A stretch of DNA of 64,000 nt, taken from the NCBI RefSeq assembly GCF_049310925.1, contig NZ_JBMERP010000009.1:12716-76715 (forward strand), given 5' to 3'. This document shows, one piece after another, positions 1 to 8,475 of this stretch. Position 1 is the stretch's first letter. Each line of letters opens with the position of its first letter. The notes under the pieces were generated by a model that saw nothing but the letters and a program-made list of their open reading frames with translations, made no database searches and was not told the DNA's origin. Source of the DNA: Virgibacillus_F sp049310925. Lineage in GTDB: Bacteria; Bacillota; Bacilli; Bacillales; Amphibacillaceae. A program made the position numbers and the translations under genes.

Positions 1-311
1 TTTTTCATCCCTCTTAATTTTCCAAGATACACAATTTGCTCCCTAACCTTGAGTTTGGGATATAACCCACGTTCCTCAGGAAGATATCCAATCAGATGAC
101 TCTTGTCATAGCCAATTGATTGCCCATTCCAGGTGATTTCCCCTGCAGATGCATCAAGTAACCCTAAAATCATTCGGAATGTGGTTGTTTTTCCTGCCCC
201 ATTACCACCTAAAAAGCCAAACATTTCCTTTTCAGGTATTTCTAACGACAGATTGTTAACTGCAGTATCTTTGCCAAATCGTTTGGTTACGTTTCTTAAA
301 ACTAATGTCAC
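1..311 (-). CDS. ABC transporter ATP-binding protein, N-terminal part (YhaQ/NatA type)
   Basis: The gene runs off the left edge, so only about 103 N-terminal residues are visible. The translation begins at a GTG (309-311) preceded by AAAGGA about ten bases upstream; an overlapping ATG is out of frame. It carries a Walker A motif (GGNGAGKTT, with Gly replacing the usual Pro), a Q-loop region, and the segment YLPEERGLYPKLKVREQ. That segment is typical of NatA/YhaQ-type ATPases that work with ABC-2 membrane subunits in export. The permease would lie outside the window. The substrate cannot be told. In B. subtilis yhaQ lies in the same broad region as yhaR and yheA, whose homologues follow here. 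Family confidence is high; YhaQ orthology is inferred. Confidence 0.85.
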   Translation of the reverse strand, partial: MTLVLRNVTKRFGKDTAVNNLSLEIPEKEMFGFLGGNGAGKTTTFRMILGLLDASAGEITWNGQSIGYDKSHLIGYLPEERGLYPKLKVREQIVYLGKLRGMK

Positions 312-480
312 TTCTTATCATTCCTTTCACACTTTTGTTTTACGTATAAAGATCTAAATGGTTTCAAAGTTTTTCTACTTAGTTAAACTCATGCTTACTC
401 TGATTATCAACTGTAATACTTTTTTTACACCTTTGGAACGTTTATAATATGGTTAGTAAAGACTCTAAGGAGGAATTAAT

Positions 481-666
481 ATGCGTACATATGCATTAAC
501 TGTATTTAAACAAACAGGGGAGAAACTATTGGACGAAACCTTTACTGCCGAAAATGATGAAGAAGCAAAAAAAGTTGGAAGCGCACGATTGAAAGATGAA
601 GGGTATTCGGATCATACACATCGTTGTGTTTCACCTGAAGCCAAATTACTACTTTTCCATAGGTAA
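481..666 (+). CDS. yhzD: YhzD-family small protein
   Basis: A 61-residue protein with an AAGGAGG ribosome site eight bases before ATG. It is charged, has no membrane segment, and ends in the motif KLLLFHR. Length and the pattern RTYALTVFKQTGEKLLDETF match what I remember of the Bacillus YhzD-like family, whose function is unknown. A stem-loop follows directly, so it is probably a single-gene unit. Its neighbour on the left is divergent. No function is proposed. Confidence 0.75.
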   Translation: MRTYALTVFKQTGEKLLDETFTAENDEEAKKVGSARLKDEGYSDHTHRCVSPEAKLLLFHR

Positions 667-677
667 TCGTTAAAGCT

Positions 678-719
678 ACATAGAATAGCACATCAAAATG
701 GTGTGCTATTCTGTGTTTT
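678..719 (+). terminator. Intrinsic terminator after yhzD
   Basis: A 15-bp stem (ACATAGAATAGCACA paired with its near-perfect complement, one G-U) with a nine-base loop is followed by TTTT. It sits 12 bases after the yhzD stop. Confidence 0.85.
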
Positions 720-756
720 AAATCGACTTCAACAAAGAAAATTAATCAGAATGTTG

Positions 757-765
757 TGATATAAT
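757..765 (+). promoter_or_regulatory. Extended -10 promoter immediately before an ATG
   Basis: TGATATAAT is an extended -10 element (TG-N-TATAAT). It ends seven bases before the ATG at 772, so the expected transcription start falls at or next to the initiation codon. No good -35 is visible. Confidence 0.5.
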
Positions 766-771
766 TAGAAT

Positions 772-1239
772 ATGGATATTAATAAAGGAAACATTCGAAT
801 TAAATTATGGAGTATTGTGTCACGTTTAATCTGTATTGTGGCAAGTTTCTATTTTGTTTATCTTGCCTTTAACAGTAGTAATTACATAATAGCAGCTTTA
901 CGAGGCATGGGAGCATTATTTTGGGTTTACTTGGCTGTTCCTAGTGGTGTGGAAGCAAAAAAAAGTTCTTCTCAAGAGATTGTAAGGTTCTGGTTTTATA
1001 AAGAAAAGCCAAAAGGGTTGGTTTATTTTGTGTTAACAAAAGGAGTCGTCCTTCTAGGAGCAACTGGCTTTTTGATTTGGCTTTCAAATCCAAACTTAGA
1101 AGCGAAAGAAAATTTACTTTTGTCTGCCTCAACAAATCTTGTTACTTATCTACTAGGTGGGTTCTTTATGGGATGGTTTGTATGGAGATCTAACGATAAG
1201 AAGGCGAAGAAATTAGGACTTTACAAAGAAAAAAACTGA
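772..1239 (+). CDS. Unrecognised four-helix membrane protein
   Basis: A 155-residue protein that I do not recognise. Hydrophobic segments fall at roughly residues 10-30, 35-52, 80-105 and 118-138, with a basic KKAKKLGLYKEK tail; a helical membrane protein is likely. No Shine-Dalgarno sequence precedes the ATG. Instead an extended -10 box ends seven bases upstream, which suggests a leaderless mRNA. The next in-frame ATG is some 46 codons downstream and would remove the first two helices. It converges on the enoyl-CoA hydratase gene across a weak hairpin (about 1249-1283). Real gene likely; function unknown. Confidence 0.65.
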   Translation: MDINKGNIRIKLWSIVSRLICIVASFYFVYLAFNSSNYIIAALRGMGALFWVYLAVPSGVEAKKSSSQEIVRFWFYKEKPKGLVYFVLTKGVVLLGATGFLIWLSNPNLEAKENLLLSASTNLVTYLLGGFFMGWFVWRSNDKKAKKLGLYKEKN

Positions 1240-1302
1240 GAGTTATAGGGAAGCCTTGGACGAAATTCATCCAGCGCTTCCTTAACTTTATAATGCTATT
1301 TC

Positions 1303-2073
1303 TTATTGACCTATGAAGGTTGGTTTGCGCTTTTCAAGAAAAGCACTTACACCTTCCTGATGATCTTTCGTTTGTCTCAATTCCCATTGCGTTTTCTTTT
1401 CCTCAGAAAGATAATGCTTTAATGTCTCTTGTTGCTCATGATGATAAAGCAATTTCGTTTTGGTTATTGATGTTAATGGTTGCAGCAACAACTGCTTAGC
1501 AAGAGAAGCTGCATGATTGATTACAGGTTCATCACTTACTTGGTCTACTAAATTCATGGAATATGCGGTAGTTCCATCTACTTGTTTCATACTCCAGATA
1601 AATTGTTTTGCACCGTGAACTCCTAGTCGCTCCTTCAGCCAAAAATGCCCTCCACCATCAGGTGCAAGCCCTACTCCCAGGAAAAGCATGCCTAATTTAG
1701 CATCATTTTGTGCTACAACGTAATCAGCAGTTAAAGCCAGACTTAATCCAAGACCAGCTGCAGAGCCTTTAATTGCAGAGATGACTACTTTAGGCATTAA
1801 GTATAATTTTAACGCTACTTGTTCAATCATATCCATCACTTCATCATAAAAATCTTTGCTGGACCAATCAGTCATCATACTTACGTCTCCACCTGCACAA
1901 AAGGCTTTACCTTTTCCACTAATAATTACGACTCGATCATCACTTTGTTCAACAGTTGATATAACCTCAAGTAAATCCGTTAACATTTCTTTATTTAATG
2001 CATTGTAGCGTTCAGGACGATTTAAATAAATATAGCCAATCTGATCAACACTCTCATATAAAACCGTTTTCAT
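1303..2073 (-). CDS. yhaR: Enoyl-CoA hydratase/isomerase family protein (YhaR-like)
   Basis: A 256-residue crotonase-fold protein of normal family length. The N-terminal half contains NRPERYNAL and the CoA-pocket segment GKGKAFCAGGD, followed by the second oxyanion-hole region GSAAGLGLSLALTADYV. Members hydrate or isomerise enoyl-CoA thioesters in fatty-acid or related degradation in the cytoplasm. Of the two glutamates used by hydratases only part of the region is conserved, so hydratase versus isomerase activity is not settled. It stands alone, followed upstream by yheA in the same direction after about 190 bases that hold a dispersed repeat. In B. subtilis yhaR lies in the same genomic neighbourhood. 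Confidence 0.85.
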   Translation of the reverse strand: MKTVLYESVDQIGYIYLNRPERYNALNKEMLTDLLEVISTVEQSDDRVVIISGKGKAFCAGGDVSMMTDWSSKDFYDEVMDMIEQVALKLYLMPKVVISAIKGSAAGLGLSLALTADYVVAQNDAKLGMLFLGVGLAPDGGGHFWLKERLGVHGAKQFIWSMKQVDGTTAYSMNLVDQVSDEPVINHAASLAKQLLLQPLTSITKTKLLYHHEQQETLKHYLSEEKKTQWELRQTKDHQEGVSAFLEKRKPTFIGQ

Positions 2074-2138
2074 TTATTTCCCACCCCTTATTAAATTTCT
2101 GTCTCAATTAATAAATTCTCTATCCTTTTAAAAATCCC

Positions 2139-2215
2139 TGCTTAGAAAACTTATCTTATCACCAAGCCTTAATGGTGAAAGCCTTAGTTCTTATACAGAA
2201 ACGAAAGTTCTTTAT
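2139..2215 (+). repeat. Dispersed ~80-bp AT-rich repeat, copy a
   Basis: This copy contains AACTTATCTTATCACCAAGCCTTAATGG-like sequence followed by GTGAAAGCCTTAGTT. It shares the CTTATC..CCAAGCCTTAATGG..AAAGCCTTAGTT core with copies near 59.55 and 63.4 kb. It lies between yheA and yhaR. Confidence 0.7.
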
Positions 2216-2218
2216 AAT

Positions 2219-2260
2219 AAAAAAAATACAACCTGCAATCACTTACATGCAGGTCGTACT
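2219..2260 (-). terminator. Intrinsic terminator of yheA
   Basis: On the minus strand, ACCTGCA/TGCAGGT forms a stem extended by three more pairs, followed by a run of T. It lies directly after the yheA stop codon. Confidence 0.8.
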
Positions 2261-2263
2261 AAA

Positions 2264-2629
2264 TTATTCAGCTGGTTCGGTTGATTCAGCTTCTCCATAT
2301 AATTCTTCTAGTGGTTTGGTAATAATACGGCTAACGTCATTGATTACCATGTTTAAGCGTTGCTCTTCCTCCATTAACTTAGAAATATCTTCATGCTGTT
2401 GAACTAACTCAACAACCTGACGTGCTTTCTCTACCTCTTCTTCAGTTATGTCCTGTCCTTGCATTTGCTTTTCTTGAAGTTCCATTTGTGTATCACGGAA
2501 GTTTTCAAACATTTGCTTCGCAGATTCATCACTCATTACTTTATCATAAGCACTTTTTAAACTTTGGAATTCTTCACTTTCACGGATCGACTTTTCTAAG
2601 TCATATGCACTATCATAAATATTAGGCAC
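2264..2629 (-). CDS. yheA: YheA, YlbF/YmcA (Com_YlbF) family protein
   Basis: A 121-residue, highly charged, mostly helical protein with a GGAGG ribosome site. The pattern YDLEKSIRESEEFQSLK, then QMFENFRDTQMELQEKQM, then a Glu-rich C-terminus matches YheA (UPF0342), a paralogue of YlbF and YmcA. YlbF and YmcA form the Y-complex that affects RNase Y action, competence and sporulation in B. subtilis. The role of YheA itself is not established. It is a single-gene unit with its own terminator. Confidence 0.88.
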   Translation of the reverse strand: MPNIYDSAYDLEKSIRESEEFQSLKSAYDKVMSDESAKQMFENFRDTQMELQEKQMQGQDITEEEVEKARQVVELVQQHEDISKLMEEEQRLNMVINDVSRIITKPLEELYGEAESTEPAE

Positions 2630-2769
2630 TGTATTTCCTCCTTCAAATTCAATCTAGATTAACTATAACAAACAACAAGAATCATGTATACCATTTCGAA
2701 TAGACACCGGATAACTGTTGGCTTTTCGCCAGTTTGGTACTATTGTTATAATAGAAATAAGCTGTTTTA

Positions 2770-3170
2770 TAAAAGATTGTTGTTATTTCAGAAAATGTAT
2801 AAACTGCGACGTAGTTTACCGCTACGGAAATACACTACGCTTTCCGCGGGAGGCTGGTGAGCCTCCTCGTGCTACGCACTGTGGGGTCTCACCGATGCCT
2901 TTTCCTCCCGCAGGAGTCTCCGTGTATTTCCTTCGCTAGCAATGTATTAAATAAATGATCATCATGATAAAAACCTTTTTTCGGATTGATTGAAGCGTAG
3001 GGCAGTCGACTCCTGCGGGAACAGCGCGAGCTGAAGACCCCACAGCGGTGTTTTTCCGCGAGGAGGCTGAGGCCGTGCCCGCGGAAAGCGACTGCCCGAA
3101 GCGGAAATCAACGCAGTAGCTACGTCGCAATTTTCATCAACTACGAGGTCGGTTAAAGAGAAACAAAACT
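2770..3170. repeat. GC-rich composite repeat, full copy E1 (orientation A then B)
   Basis: Arm A (about 2806-2941) contains GCTTTCCGCGGGAGG, GAGCCTCCTCGTGCTACGC and CCTCCCGCAGGAGTC. Arm B (about 2989-3128) contains GACTCCTGCGGGAACAGC, GAGGAGGCTGAGGCCGTGCC and CGCGGAAAGCGA. Each arm can fold on itself. The outer ends share CTGCGACGTAG/CTACGTCGCA and a flanking AACAAAACTT-like sequence. No transposase is present. It fills the gap between yheA and the PucR-type regulator, where no gene is seen. Short ORFs called inside it look spurious. Confidence 0.85.
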
Positions 3171-3211
3171 TTTGAAAAGATCCCAGAAAAAACAGGAACG
3201 AGGTTTTAACA

Positions 3212-4099
3212 ATGATAAATCAATTACAAAATATATTTCCATCCTTGATTATATATGACCCTAAATACAAACATTTACATGAAGGATTCAAGTGGTTTTC
3301 ATCAGAAGATAATCAGATTGTTGGTATACATAAAAGCGAAATCACAGATAAGGAAGAAGCTTTGTTGTCTGCATTCCTTTCTCCTTATAATGAATTAGGT
3401 ACCCAATTAACAAATAAAGAACAATTTTGGGAAGACATACTGCATGGTGAACAGACTATATTAGAAAATAAACACTTGAAATTCTACCGTTTTATTTATT
3501 TTTCCTTCCAACAAAATAGAATAGAACCAAATCTTTTCAAAGAGGCTATCCAAAGTATTGCATCAAAACCACTGCCAGTATTGTGGTTGACGAACTACCA
3601 GGGCATATTGATTGAGGAACAAGCTGAAGTTGGATCTGAATCCATTTCCTATGATGAAATCATTGACGTTTTAATGAGTGACTTGTATGTAAAACTGAAT
3701 TTATTCATTGGTCCATTCATGCATGATCTAAAAAATGCCAAACGCTTCTACCAAGGATTTGTTGAGAGCGCAAAAACAATTTTCGACTACACGGACAAAC
3801 AGGTGATGTCCTATGTAGAAGCTATTCCCTATCTATATTCGGATCATGTAGATAAATCTTTTCGTGATGATACCAGACACTTTTTATTGAAAGAAGTACT
3901 CGAAGACAAAGAATTACTGCTTACAGTCGAAACTTTTTTATCATGTAACTTGAACATAACAGTTACTGCAAAAGAATTATATATGCACCGTAACAGTTTG
4001 CAATATCGAATTGATAAGTTTATTGAGAAGACTGGAATCGACATTCGTCAGTTTCATCAGGCTGCTACCGTTTATCTGGCTTTAATTTCCAAAAAATAA
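3212..4099 (+). CDS. PucR/CdaR-type helix-turn-helix regulator (YxkF-like)
   Basis: A 295-residue protein. The C-terminal 60 residues (about 232-292) form the PucR helix-turn-helix: LLLTVETFLSCNLNIT, then AKELYMHRNSLQYRIDK, then TGIDIRQF. The N-terminal part has no recognisable sensor motif. An AACGAGG ribosome site precedes ATG. Proteins of this family activate or repress catabolic genes in response to a ligand. It lies just upstream of msmX in the same direction, as yxkF precedes msmX in B. subtilis. A role in controlling sugar uptake is therefore an inference from position only. Confidence 0.8.
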   Translation: MINQLQNIFPSLIIYDPKYKHLHEGFKWFSSEDNQIVGIHKSEITDKEEALLSAFLSPYNELGTQLTNKEQFWEDILHGEQTILENKHLKFYRFIYFSFQQNRIEPNLFKEAIQSIASKPLPVLWLTNYQGILIEEQAEVGSESISYDEIIDVLMSDLYVKLNLFIGPFMHDLKNAKRFYQGFVESAKTIFDYTDKQVMSYVEAIPYLYSDHVDKSFRDDTRHFLLKEVLEDKELLLTVETFLSCNLNITVTAKELYMHRNSLQYRIDKFIEKTGIDIRQFHQAATVYLALISKK

Positions 4100-4213
4100 T
4101 AGTAACCGTTAACATGCACAAAGGGTTGGTTATTATTTGTGCATGTTTCACGTATACAAAGTTGCATGGATTATATAAACTTAAGCTAACAATAAATGTT
4201 GGGGGAAAAAAAC

Positions 4214-5311
4214 ATGGCAGAGCTACGTTTAGAACATATTCAAAAATCTTATGACAAAAAATTAATAGCGGTTGATGATTTTAATCTGCATATCCAGGAT
4301 AAAGAATTCATCGTATTTGTTGGACCATCTGGTTGTGGTAAGTCAACTACGCTGCGAATGATTGCTGGTTTAGAAGAAATTTCCGATGGTAATCTATTTA
4401 TTGATGAAAAAAAGATGAACGATGTTGCTCCGAAAGATCGTGATATTGCAATGGTTTTTCAGAACTACGCATTATATCCACACATGAATGTATACGACAA
4501 TATGGCTTTTGGATTAAAGCTTCGTAAATTTAAAAAGGATGAAATTGACAAGCGTGTACAAAACGCTGCTAGTATTTTAGGACTTGAATCCTATTTAGAG
4601 CGTAAGCCAAAGGCATTATCTGGTGGACAACGTCAACGTGTTGCGCTAGGACGGGCTATTGTAAGAGATGCTAAAGTATTTCTTATGGATGAACCTCTAT
4701 CTAACCTTGATGCCAAATTACGTGTACAGATGCGTGCTGAAATTCAAAAGCTTCACAAGCGTTTGCAAACGACTACAATTTACGTAACACATGACCAAAC
4801 TGAGGCAATGACAATGGCAACACGTCTTGTCGTTATGAAGGATGGTATTATTCAACAGGTAGGTGCACCAAAAGAAGTTTACGATAAACCTGATAACATA
4901 TTCGTCGGTGGCTTTATAGGATCTCCATCAATGAACTTCCTGAATGGTACATTAGATGATGGTCATTTTGTAATGGAAGATTTAAAAGTTAAAATTCCAG
5001 AAGGAAAAATGAAAATGCTACGCGATCAAAACTTTGTTGGCAAGGAGCTTATTTTGGGAATACGTCCAGAAGATATTCATGATGAGCCATTATTTATTGA
5101 ATCTACTCCAGAGACAAAAATTACTGCTTCAATTGAGGTGGCAGAATTAATGGGTGCAGAAACTTATCTGTATTCAAAAGTTAATGAGCAGGATTTCGTA
5201 GCTCGTATTGATTCACGCACGGATATAGACGGCGGTGAACAATTAGAATTGGCTTTTGATATGAATAAAGCACACTTTTTTAATCCTGAAGATGAGTTAC
5301 GAATCCGCTAA
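4214..5311 (+). CDS. msmX: MsmX/UgpC-type sugar ABC importer ATPase
   Basis: A 365-residue ATPase. Walker A is GPSGCGKST, the Q-loop lies in MVFQNYALYPHM, the signature is LSGGQRQR, Walker B is VFLMDEPLSNLDA and the switch histidine lies in VTHDQ. The last 120 residues form the MalK/UgpC-type OB-fold regulatory domain. I chose the ATG at 4214 because GGGGGA lies seven bases upstream; an ATG at 4196 has no ribosome site. As in B. subtilis, where MsmX energises several oligosaccharide importers, no permease or binding-protein gene is adjacent. A shared ATPase is therefore likely. The preceding regulator is 114 bases upstream. Confidence 0.92.
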   Translation: MAELRLEHIQKSYDKKLIAVDDFNLHIQDKEFIVFVGPSGCGKSTTLRMIAGLEEISDGNLFIDEKKMNDVAPKDRDIAMVFQNYALYPHMNVYDNMAFGLKLRKFKKDEIDKRVQNAASILGLESYLERKPKALSGGQRQRVALGRAIVRDAKVFLMDEPLSNLDAKLRVQMRAEIQKLHKRLQTTTIYVTHDQTEAMTMATRLVVMKDGIIQQVGAPKEVYDKPDNIFVGGFIGSPSMNFLNGTLDDGHFVMEDLKVKIPEGKMKMLRDQNFVGKELILGIRPEDIHDEPLFIESTPETKITASIEVAELMGAETYLYSKVNEQDFVARIDSRTDIDGGEQLELAFDMNKAHFFNPEDELRIR

Positions 5312-5357
5312 TATTGAAATATTAGAACTGAGTTTGGGATAAAAAAATACAAATAAT

Positions 5358-5392
5358 AAGAGGGACGTCGTAAACGACAGTCCCTCTTTATT
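5358..5392. terminator. Terminator between msmX and spore protein gene
   Basis: AAGAGGGAC..GTCCCTCTT with an inner GTCG/CGAC extension, followed by TTTATTT on the plus strand. The two genes converge here, so it may serve both. Confidence 0.8.
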
Positions 5393-5440
5393 TGGTTTAA
5401 GCTGGAGGGCTTCCCCAGCGAGCCATGTTATTTATTGTTG

Positions 5441-5635
5441 TTATTTTCCGCTAAGTTGTTGTTGAGCTGTTTGAACTAAACGTTTTGTGATTTCCCCACC
5501 AACGGATCCGTTAGCACGAGAAGCTGTATCTGCACCCAATTGCACGCCAAATTCTTGAGCTATTTCATATTTCATTTGGTCAAGAGCTTGTTCTACGCCA
5601 GGCACTAAGATTTGATTTGAGTTGTTGCTAGCCAT
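5441..5635 (-). CDS. Small acid-soluble spore protein, alpha/beta type
   Basis: A 64-residue protein with the two family signatures: a QMKYEIAQEFGVQLGAD region, which includes the germination-protease cleavage site, and NGSVGGEITKRLVQ near the C-terminus. Alpha/beta proteins coat and protect DNA in dormant spores. The ATG at 5635 lies correctly behind AGGAGGTG; a GTG three codons earlier overlaps that ribosome site and is rejected. Expression by SigG in the forespore is expected from the family; I did not identify a SigG promoter. Which B. subtilis paralogue (SspA, B, C or D) it matches cannot be told. Confidence 0.95.
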   Translation of the reverse strand: MASNNSNQILVPGVEQALDQMKYEIAQEFGVQLGADTASRANGSVGGEITKRLVQTAQQQLSGK

Positions 5636-5724
5636 GAATATCACCTCCTGTAATAGATATTGTGTACATAAGCAAGAATCTTATCACTGATAATTGTTGG
5701 AAATTAAGGTAAGAAATTGTATGC

Positions 5725-5763
5725 ATAAAAAAGGCCATTACAACAGAGGTAATGGCCTTTTGG
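5725..5763 (-). terminator. Intrinsic terminator of fumC
   Basis: AAAGGCCATTAC paired with GTAATGGCCTTT, followed by T residues on the minus strand. It lies 30 bases after the fumC stop and before the spore protein gene. Confidence 0.9.
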
Positions 5764-5792
5764 TTACGCTTTTAATTTCCCTTTTTGACTCC

Positions 5793-7178
5793 CTATCTTG
5801 GATGAGTCATTTCTTTAGGATTTACATAATTATCGAATTGATTTTCTGTTAAAAGACCTAATTTTACTGCAGTTTCTTTTAATGTTGCATTATCTTCAAA
5901 TGCAGTTTTAGCTATTTTAGCTGCGTTTTCATATCCTATATGTGGATTTAAAGCAGTTACGAGCATTAACGAATCATTCAAGTATTTTTCTATTTGTTCA
6001 TGATTTGGTTCAATTCCCTGGACACAGCGCTCATCAAACGATAGCATGCTGTCTGCTAACAACTGACAGGATTGGAGGAAGTTATAAGCTATGACAGGTT
6101 TAAATACATTGAGCTCAAAATTCCCTTGGCTTGCTGCGAAACCAATTGTTGCGTCATTTCCCATAACTTGTGCAGCAACCATTGTCACCGCTTCACTTTG
6201 CGTAGGATTAACTTTTCCCGGCATGATTGAGCTTCCTGGTTCGTTAGCAGGAATAATAATTTCTCCAATTCCACAACGAGGACCGCTTGCTAACCACCGA
6301 ACATCATTTGCTATCTTCATTAAATCAGCTGCTAAGGCTTTTAAAGCACCATGGGCATAAACTGTTTCATCATGGCTTGTCAATGCATGAAATTTATTTG
6401 GCGCGGAAATAAAACTGTTACCTGTATACGCATTAATGGCCTTACAAACTTTGTCAGAAAACTCTGGATGTGCATTTAAACCGGTCCCAACTGCTGTGCC
6501 TCCTATCGCTAGTTCTTTTAGGTGGTGAAGGCTTTCGTTAATCATGGTTTCCGATTTTTCCAGCATGCGGTGCCATCCGCTGAACTCCTGTCCTAATGTT
6601 AATGGAGTTGCATCCTGTAAGTGTGTACGACCAATTTTCACAATGTCCTGAAATGTATCCATTTTTACCTTCAGTGAATCCTTTAATTTACGAGTAGCTG
6701 GTAAAACTTCATTTTCAAGTTTTAATACAGATGCAATATGCATACCTGTTGGATATGTGTCATTTGAGCTTTGCGATTTGTTTACATCATCATTAGGATG
6801 TAACTTTGCATCACTGCCTCCTTGCTTTAGCCACTCGTTTCCAACATATGCTATTACTTCATTTACATTCATATTTGACTGGGTTCCACTTCCAGTTTGC
6901 CAAACAACTAATGGAAATTGTTCGTTAAGTTCATCATTTAAAATTTGATCTGCAGCATATTCAATTGCCTCAAATTTTTTCTGTTCCAATAAACCCAGTC
7001 CATTGTTTGCTTTAGCAGCACTTTTCTTTAATATAGCAAATGCTTTAATTACTTCAACTGGCATTTTTTCATTACCAATTGGAAAGTTCTGTTTACTGCG
7101 TTGCGTTTGTGCCCCCCAGAATTTGTCTGCAGGTACCTCAATTTCCCCAAGCGTGTCCTTCTCAATACGGTAGTCCAT
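5793..7178 (-). CDS. fumC: Fumarate hydratase, class II
   Basis: A 461-residue class II fumarase of full family length. It interconverts fumarate and L-malate in the citric acid cycle in the cytoplasm as a homotetramer. Visible signatures are SGSGTQSNMN-type sequence (here TGSGTQSNMNVNEV), GRTHLQDATP, and the superfamily loop GSSIMPGKVNPTQSE. A GGGAGG ribosome site precedes the ATG. A palindromic TGTAAATGCTTAC lies about 20 bases upstream of the start; the same 13-mer occurs before nupC. It is a single-gene unit bounded by its own terminator. B. subtilis calls this gene citG. Confidence 0.97.
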   Translation of the reverse strand: MDYRIEKDTLGEIEVPADKFWGAQTQRSKQNFPIGNEKMPVEVIKAFAILKKSAAKANNGLGLLEQKKFEAIEYAADQILNDELNEQFPLVVWQTGSGTQSNMNVNEVIAYVGNEWLKQGGSDAKLHPNDDVNKSQSSNDTYPTGMHIASVLKLENEVLPATRKLKDSLKVKMDTFQDIVKIGRTHLQDATPLTLGQEFSGWHRMLEKSETMINESLHHLKELAIGGTAVGTGLNAHPEFSDKVCKAINAYTGNSFISAPNKFHALTSHDETVYAHGALKALAADLMKIANDVRWLASGPRCGIGEIIIPANEPGSSIMPGKVNPTQSEAVTMVAAQVMGNDATIGFAASQGNFELNVFKPVIAYNFLQSCQLLADSMLSFDERCVQGIEPNHEQIEKYLNDSLMLVTALNPHIGYENAAKIAKTAFEDNATLKETAVKLGLLTENQFDNYVNPKEMTHPR

Positions 7179-7195
7179 TTTATGTTGCCTCCCTA

Positions 7196-7209
7196 TGTAA
7201 ATGCTTACG
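7196..7209 (-). promoter_or_regulatory. Operator-like palindrome before fumC
   Basis: TGTAAATGCTTACG is an imperfect palindrome placed between the probable promoter and the ribosome site of fumC. It matches the CcpA cre consensus (TGWAANCGNTNWCA) with two mismatches. The identical 13-mer TGTAAATGCTTAC occurs in front of nupC at 42150. Confidence 0.4.
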
Positions 7210-7467
7210 TGACTCTATATTCTATTGTAACAAATTTTTTCTGTAATTAGAAAACCTGGGCATTGTTCTTGTTAAAGATGTTACAAAAAAAGTACACCTA
7301 GCATGTTATACTATAATTCATTCATTATTTACTTTCATCTTTGGCACCTATTCTATAAAATAAGTACATGTAATAGAAATCATTTTGAATTTTCTTCGTT
7401 GACTATACAATCTAAGGCTATTAATTGACTATATGAAATAATAAATAGTATAAGGGGGACTTTTATC

Positions 7468-8382
7468 ATGCCAAATATTTGGACACATATGCTATTTTGT
7501 GAGGATGTGGTTGATACGATTGATAATCCAACACCTTTTTTTCAACATGAAGCTTATATGAAATTAGGTGCACAAGGTCCAGATCCATTTTTTTATCATA
7601 ACTTTTGGCCATGGGTTAAAGATCATTCAGTTGGCGAAATCGGTACAGCACTTCATACAAGGAAATGCGGCGATTTCTTAATCGATCTAATCACTGCTGC
7701 AACAAATATGGACTCACACGTAAAAGCATATGTGTTCGGATTTGCTACGCATCATATTTTAGATCGTAATGCCCATCCCTATATACATTATAGAGCCGGC
7801 TATGAAGGTAATAAGCATCAGGAACTGGAAGTATTAATTGATACAGTTATGATGGAAAAATTTCATAATATGAAAACATGGAAAGCGCATGTTTTTAAAG
7901 AAATAGATGTCGGATTTTCATTGGATAAAGACATTATAGAATTATTACATTCCACTATAAAAAAACATTATCCAGAAGTTGTGAAGGAATCTAACGTCTA
8001 TATACAGAAGTCTTATCGGGACATGAAATTAGCATTAAAGATATTATCCGATCCTTATGGTTGGAAAAATAAATTGCTGAAATCACTTGTATCTTCTTTT
8101 TCCCACCAACCTATCAATAATGACATTGATTATTTGAATGAAAAAGAAGTTACTTGGAACCATCCAGCAACAAACGAACCGTCTTCCCAATCATTTATGG
8201 AGTTATATGAAAACAGTCGTGCTGAGGGAATTGAGATACTGAACGTGGTGTTACTTTTTTGGCGTAATCCGACAGATGAAAGAAAACATCAATTGCGTAA
8301 CCTGATTGGTGACCTTTCCTATGACACTGGGAAGCCTCTAGAATTAAACTTAAGCAATAAGTACAGCGATCCTATTGTATAA
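7468..8382 (+). CDS. Zinc-dependent phospholipase C-like protein
   Basis: A 304-residue protein with AGGGGGAC before ATG. The N-terminal 150 residues have the scattered His/Asp pattern of the zinc-dependent phospholipase C family: PNIWTHMLF, FQHEAYMKLGAQGPDPFF, FATHHILDRNAHPYIHYR and KHQELEVLID. These residues bind metal ions in the P1-nuclease/phospholipase C fold. There is no signal peptide, so it is probably cytoplasmic, unlike the classical secreted enzyme. The actual substrate is unknown. It stands alone and is followed by a dispersed repeat. Its promoter should lie in the roughly 290-base gap upstream, where I see nothing else. Confidence 0.8.
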   Translation: MPNIWTHMLFCEDVVDTIDNPTPFFQHEAYMKLGAQGPDPFFYHNFWPWVKDHSVGEIGTALHTRKCGDFLIDLITAATNMDSHVKAYVFGFATHHILDRNAHPYIHYRAGYEGNKHQELEVLIDTVMMEKFHNMKTWKAHVFKEIDVGFSLDKDIIELLHSTIKKHYPEVVKESNVYIQKSYRDMKLALKILSDPYGWKNKLLKSLVSSFSHQPINNDIDYLNEKEVTWNHPATNEPSSQSFMELYENSRAEGIEILNVVLLFWRNPTDERKHQLRNLIGDLSYDTGKPLELNLSNKYSDPIV

Positions 8383-8394
8383 TTATTGCATTAT

Positions 8395-8475
8395 GCTTTG
8401 ATAACTTGGCTTATCGCCAAACCTTAGTTGCACTTATGCTGAAAGAAATTTACTATACTTTCTTAACTGCTTAGA
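8395..8475 (+). repeat. Dispersed ~80-bp AT-rich repeat, copy b
   Basis: It begins AACTTGGCTTATCGCCAA and continues CCTTAGTTGCACTTATGC, then AGAAA..TTTCTTAACTGCTTAGAAA. It lies 13 bases after the phospholipase-like gene stop and directly before the next terminator. Compared with copies a, f and h it lacks the inner TAATGGCGAAAGCC segment. Confidence 0.75.

Noticed and set aside
133..357. 74-codon plus-strand ORF at the left edge
   Set aside because: It is the shadow of the ABC ATPase on the minus strand, which has Walker A and a ribosome site.
2936..3130. 64-codon ORF inside repeat E1, and similar ORFs at 22424-22609, 22609-22791, 35197-35382, 35402-35587, 38276-38482 and 59827-60039
   Set aside because: They are translations of the GC-rich repeat arms, recur wherever an arm occurs (for example DSCGNSTS..AEAVPAES), have no ribosome sites and read on either strand.
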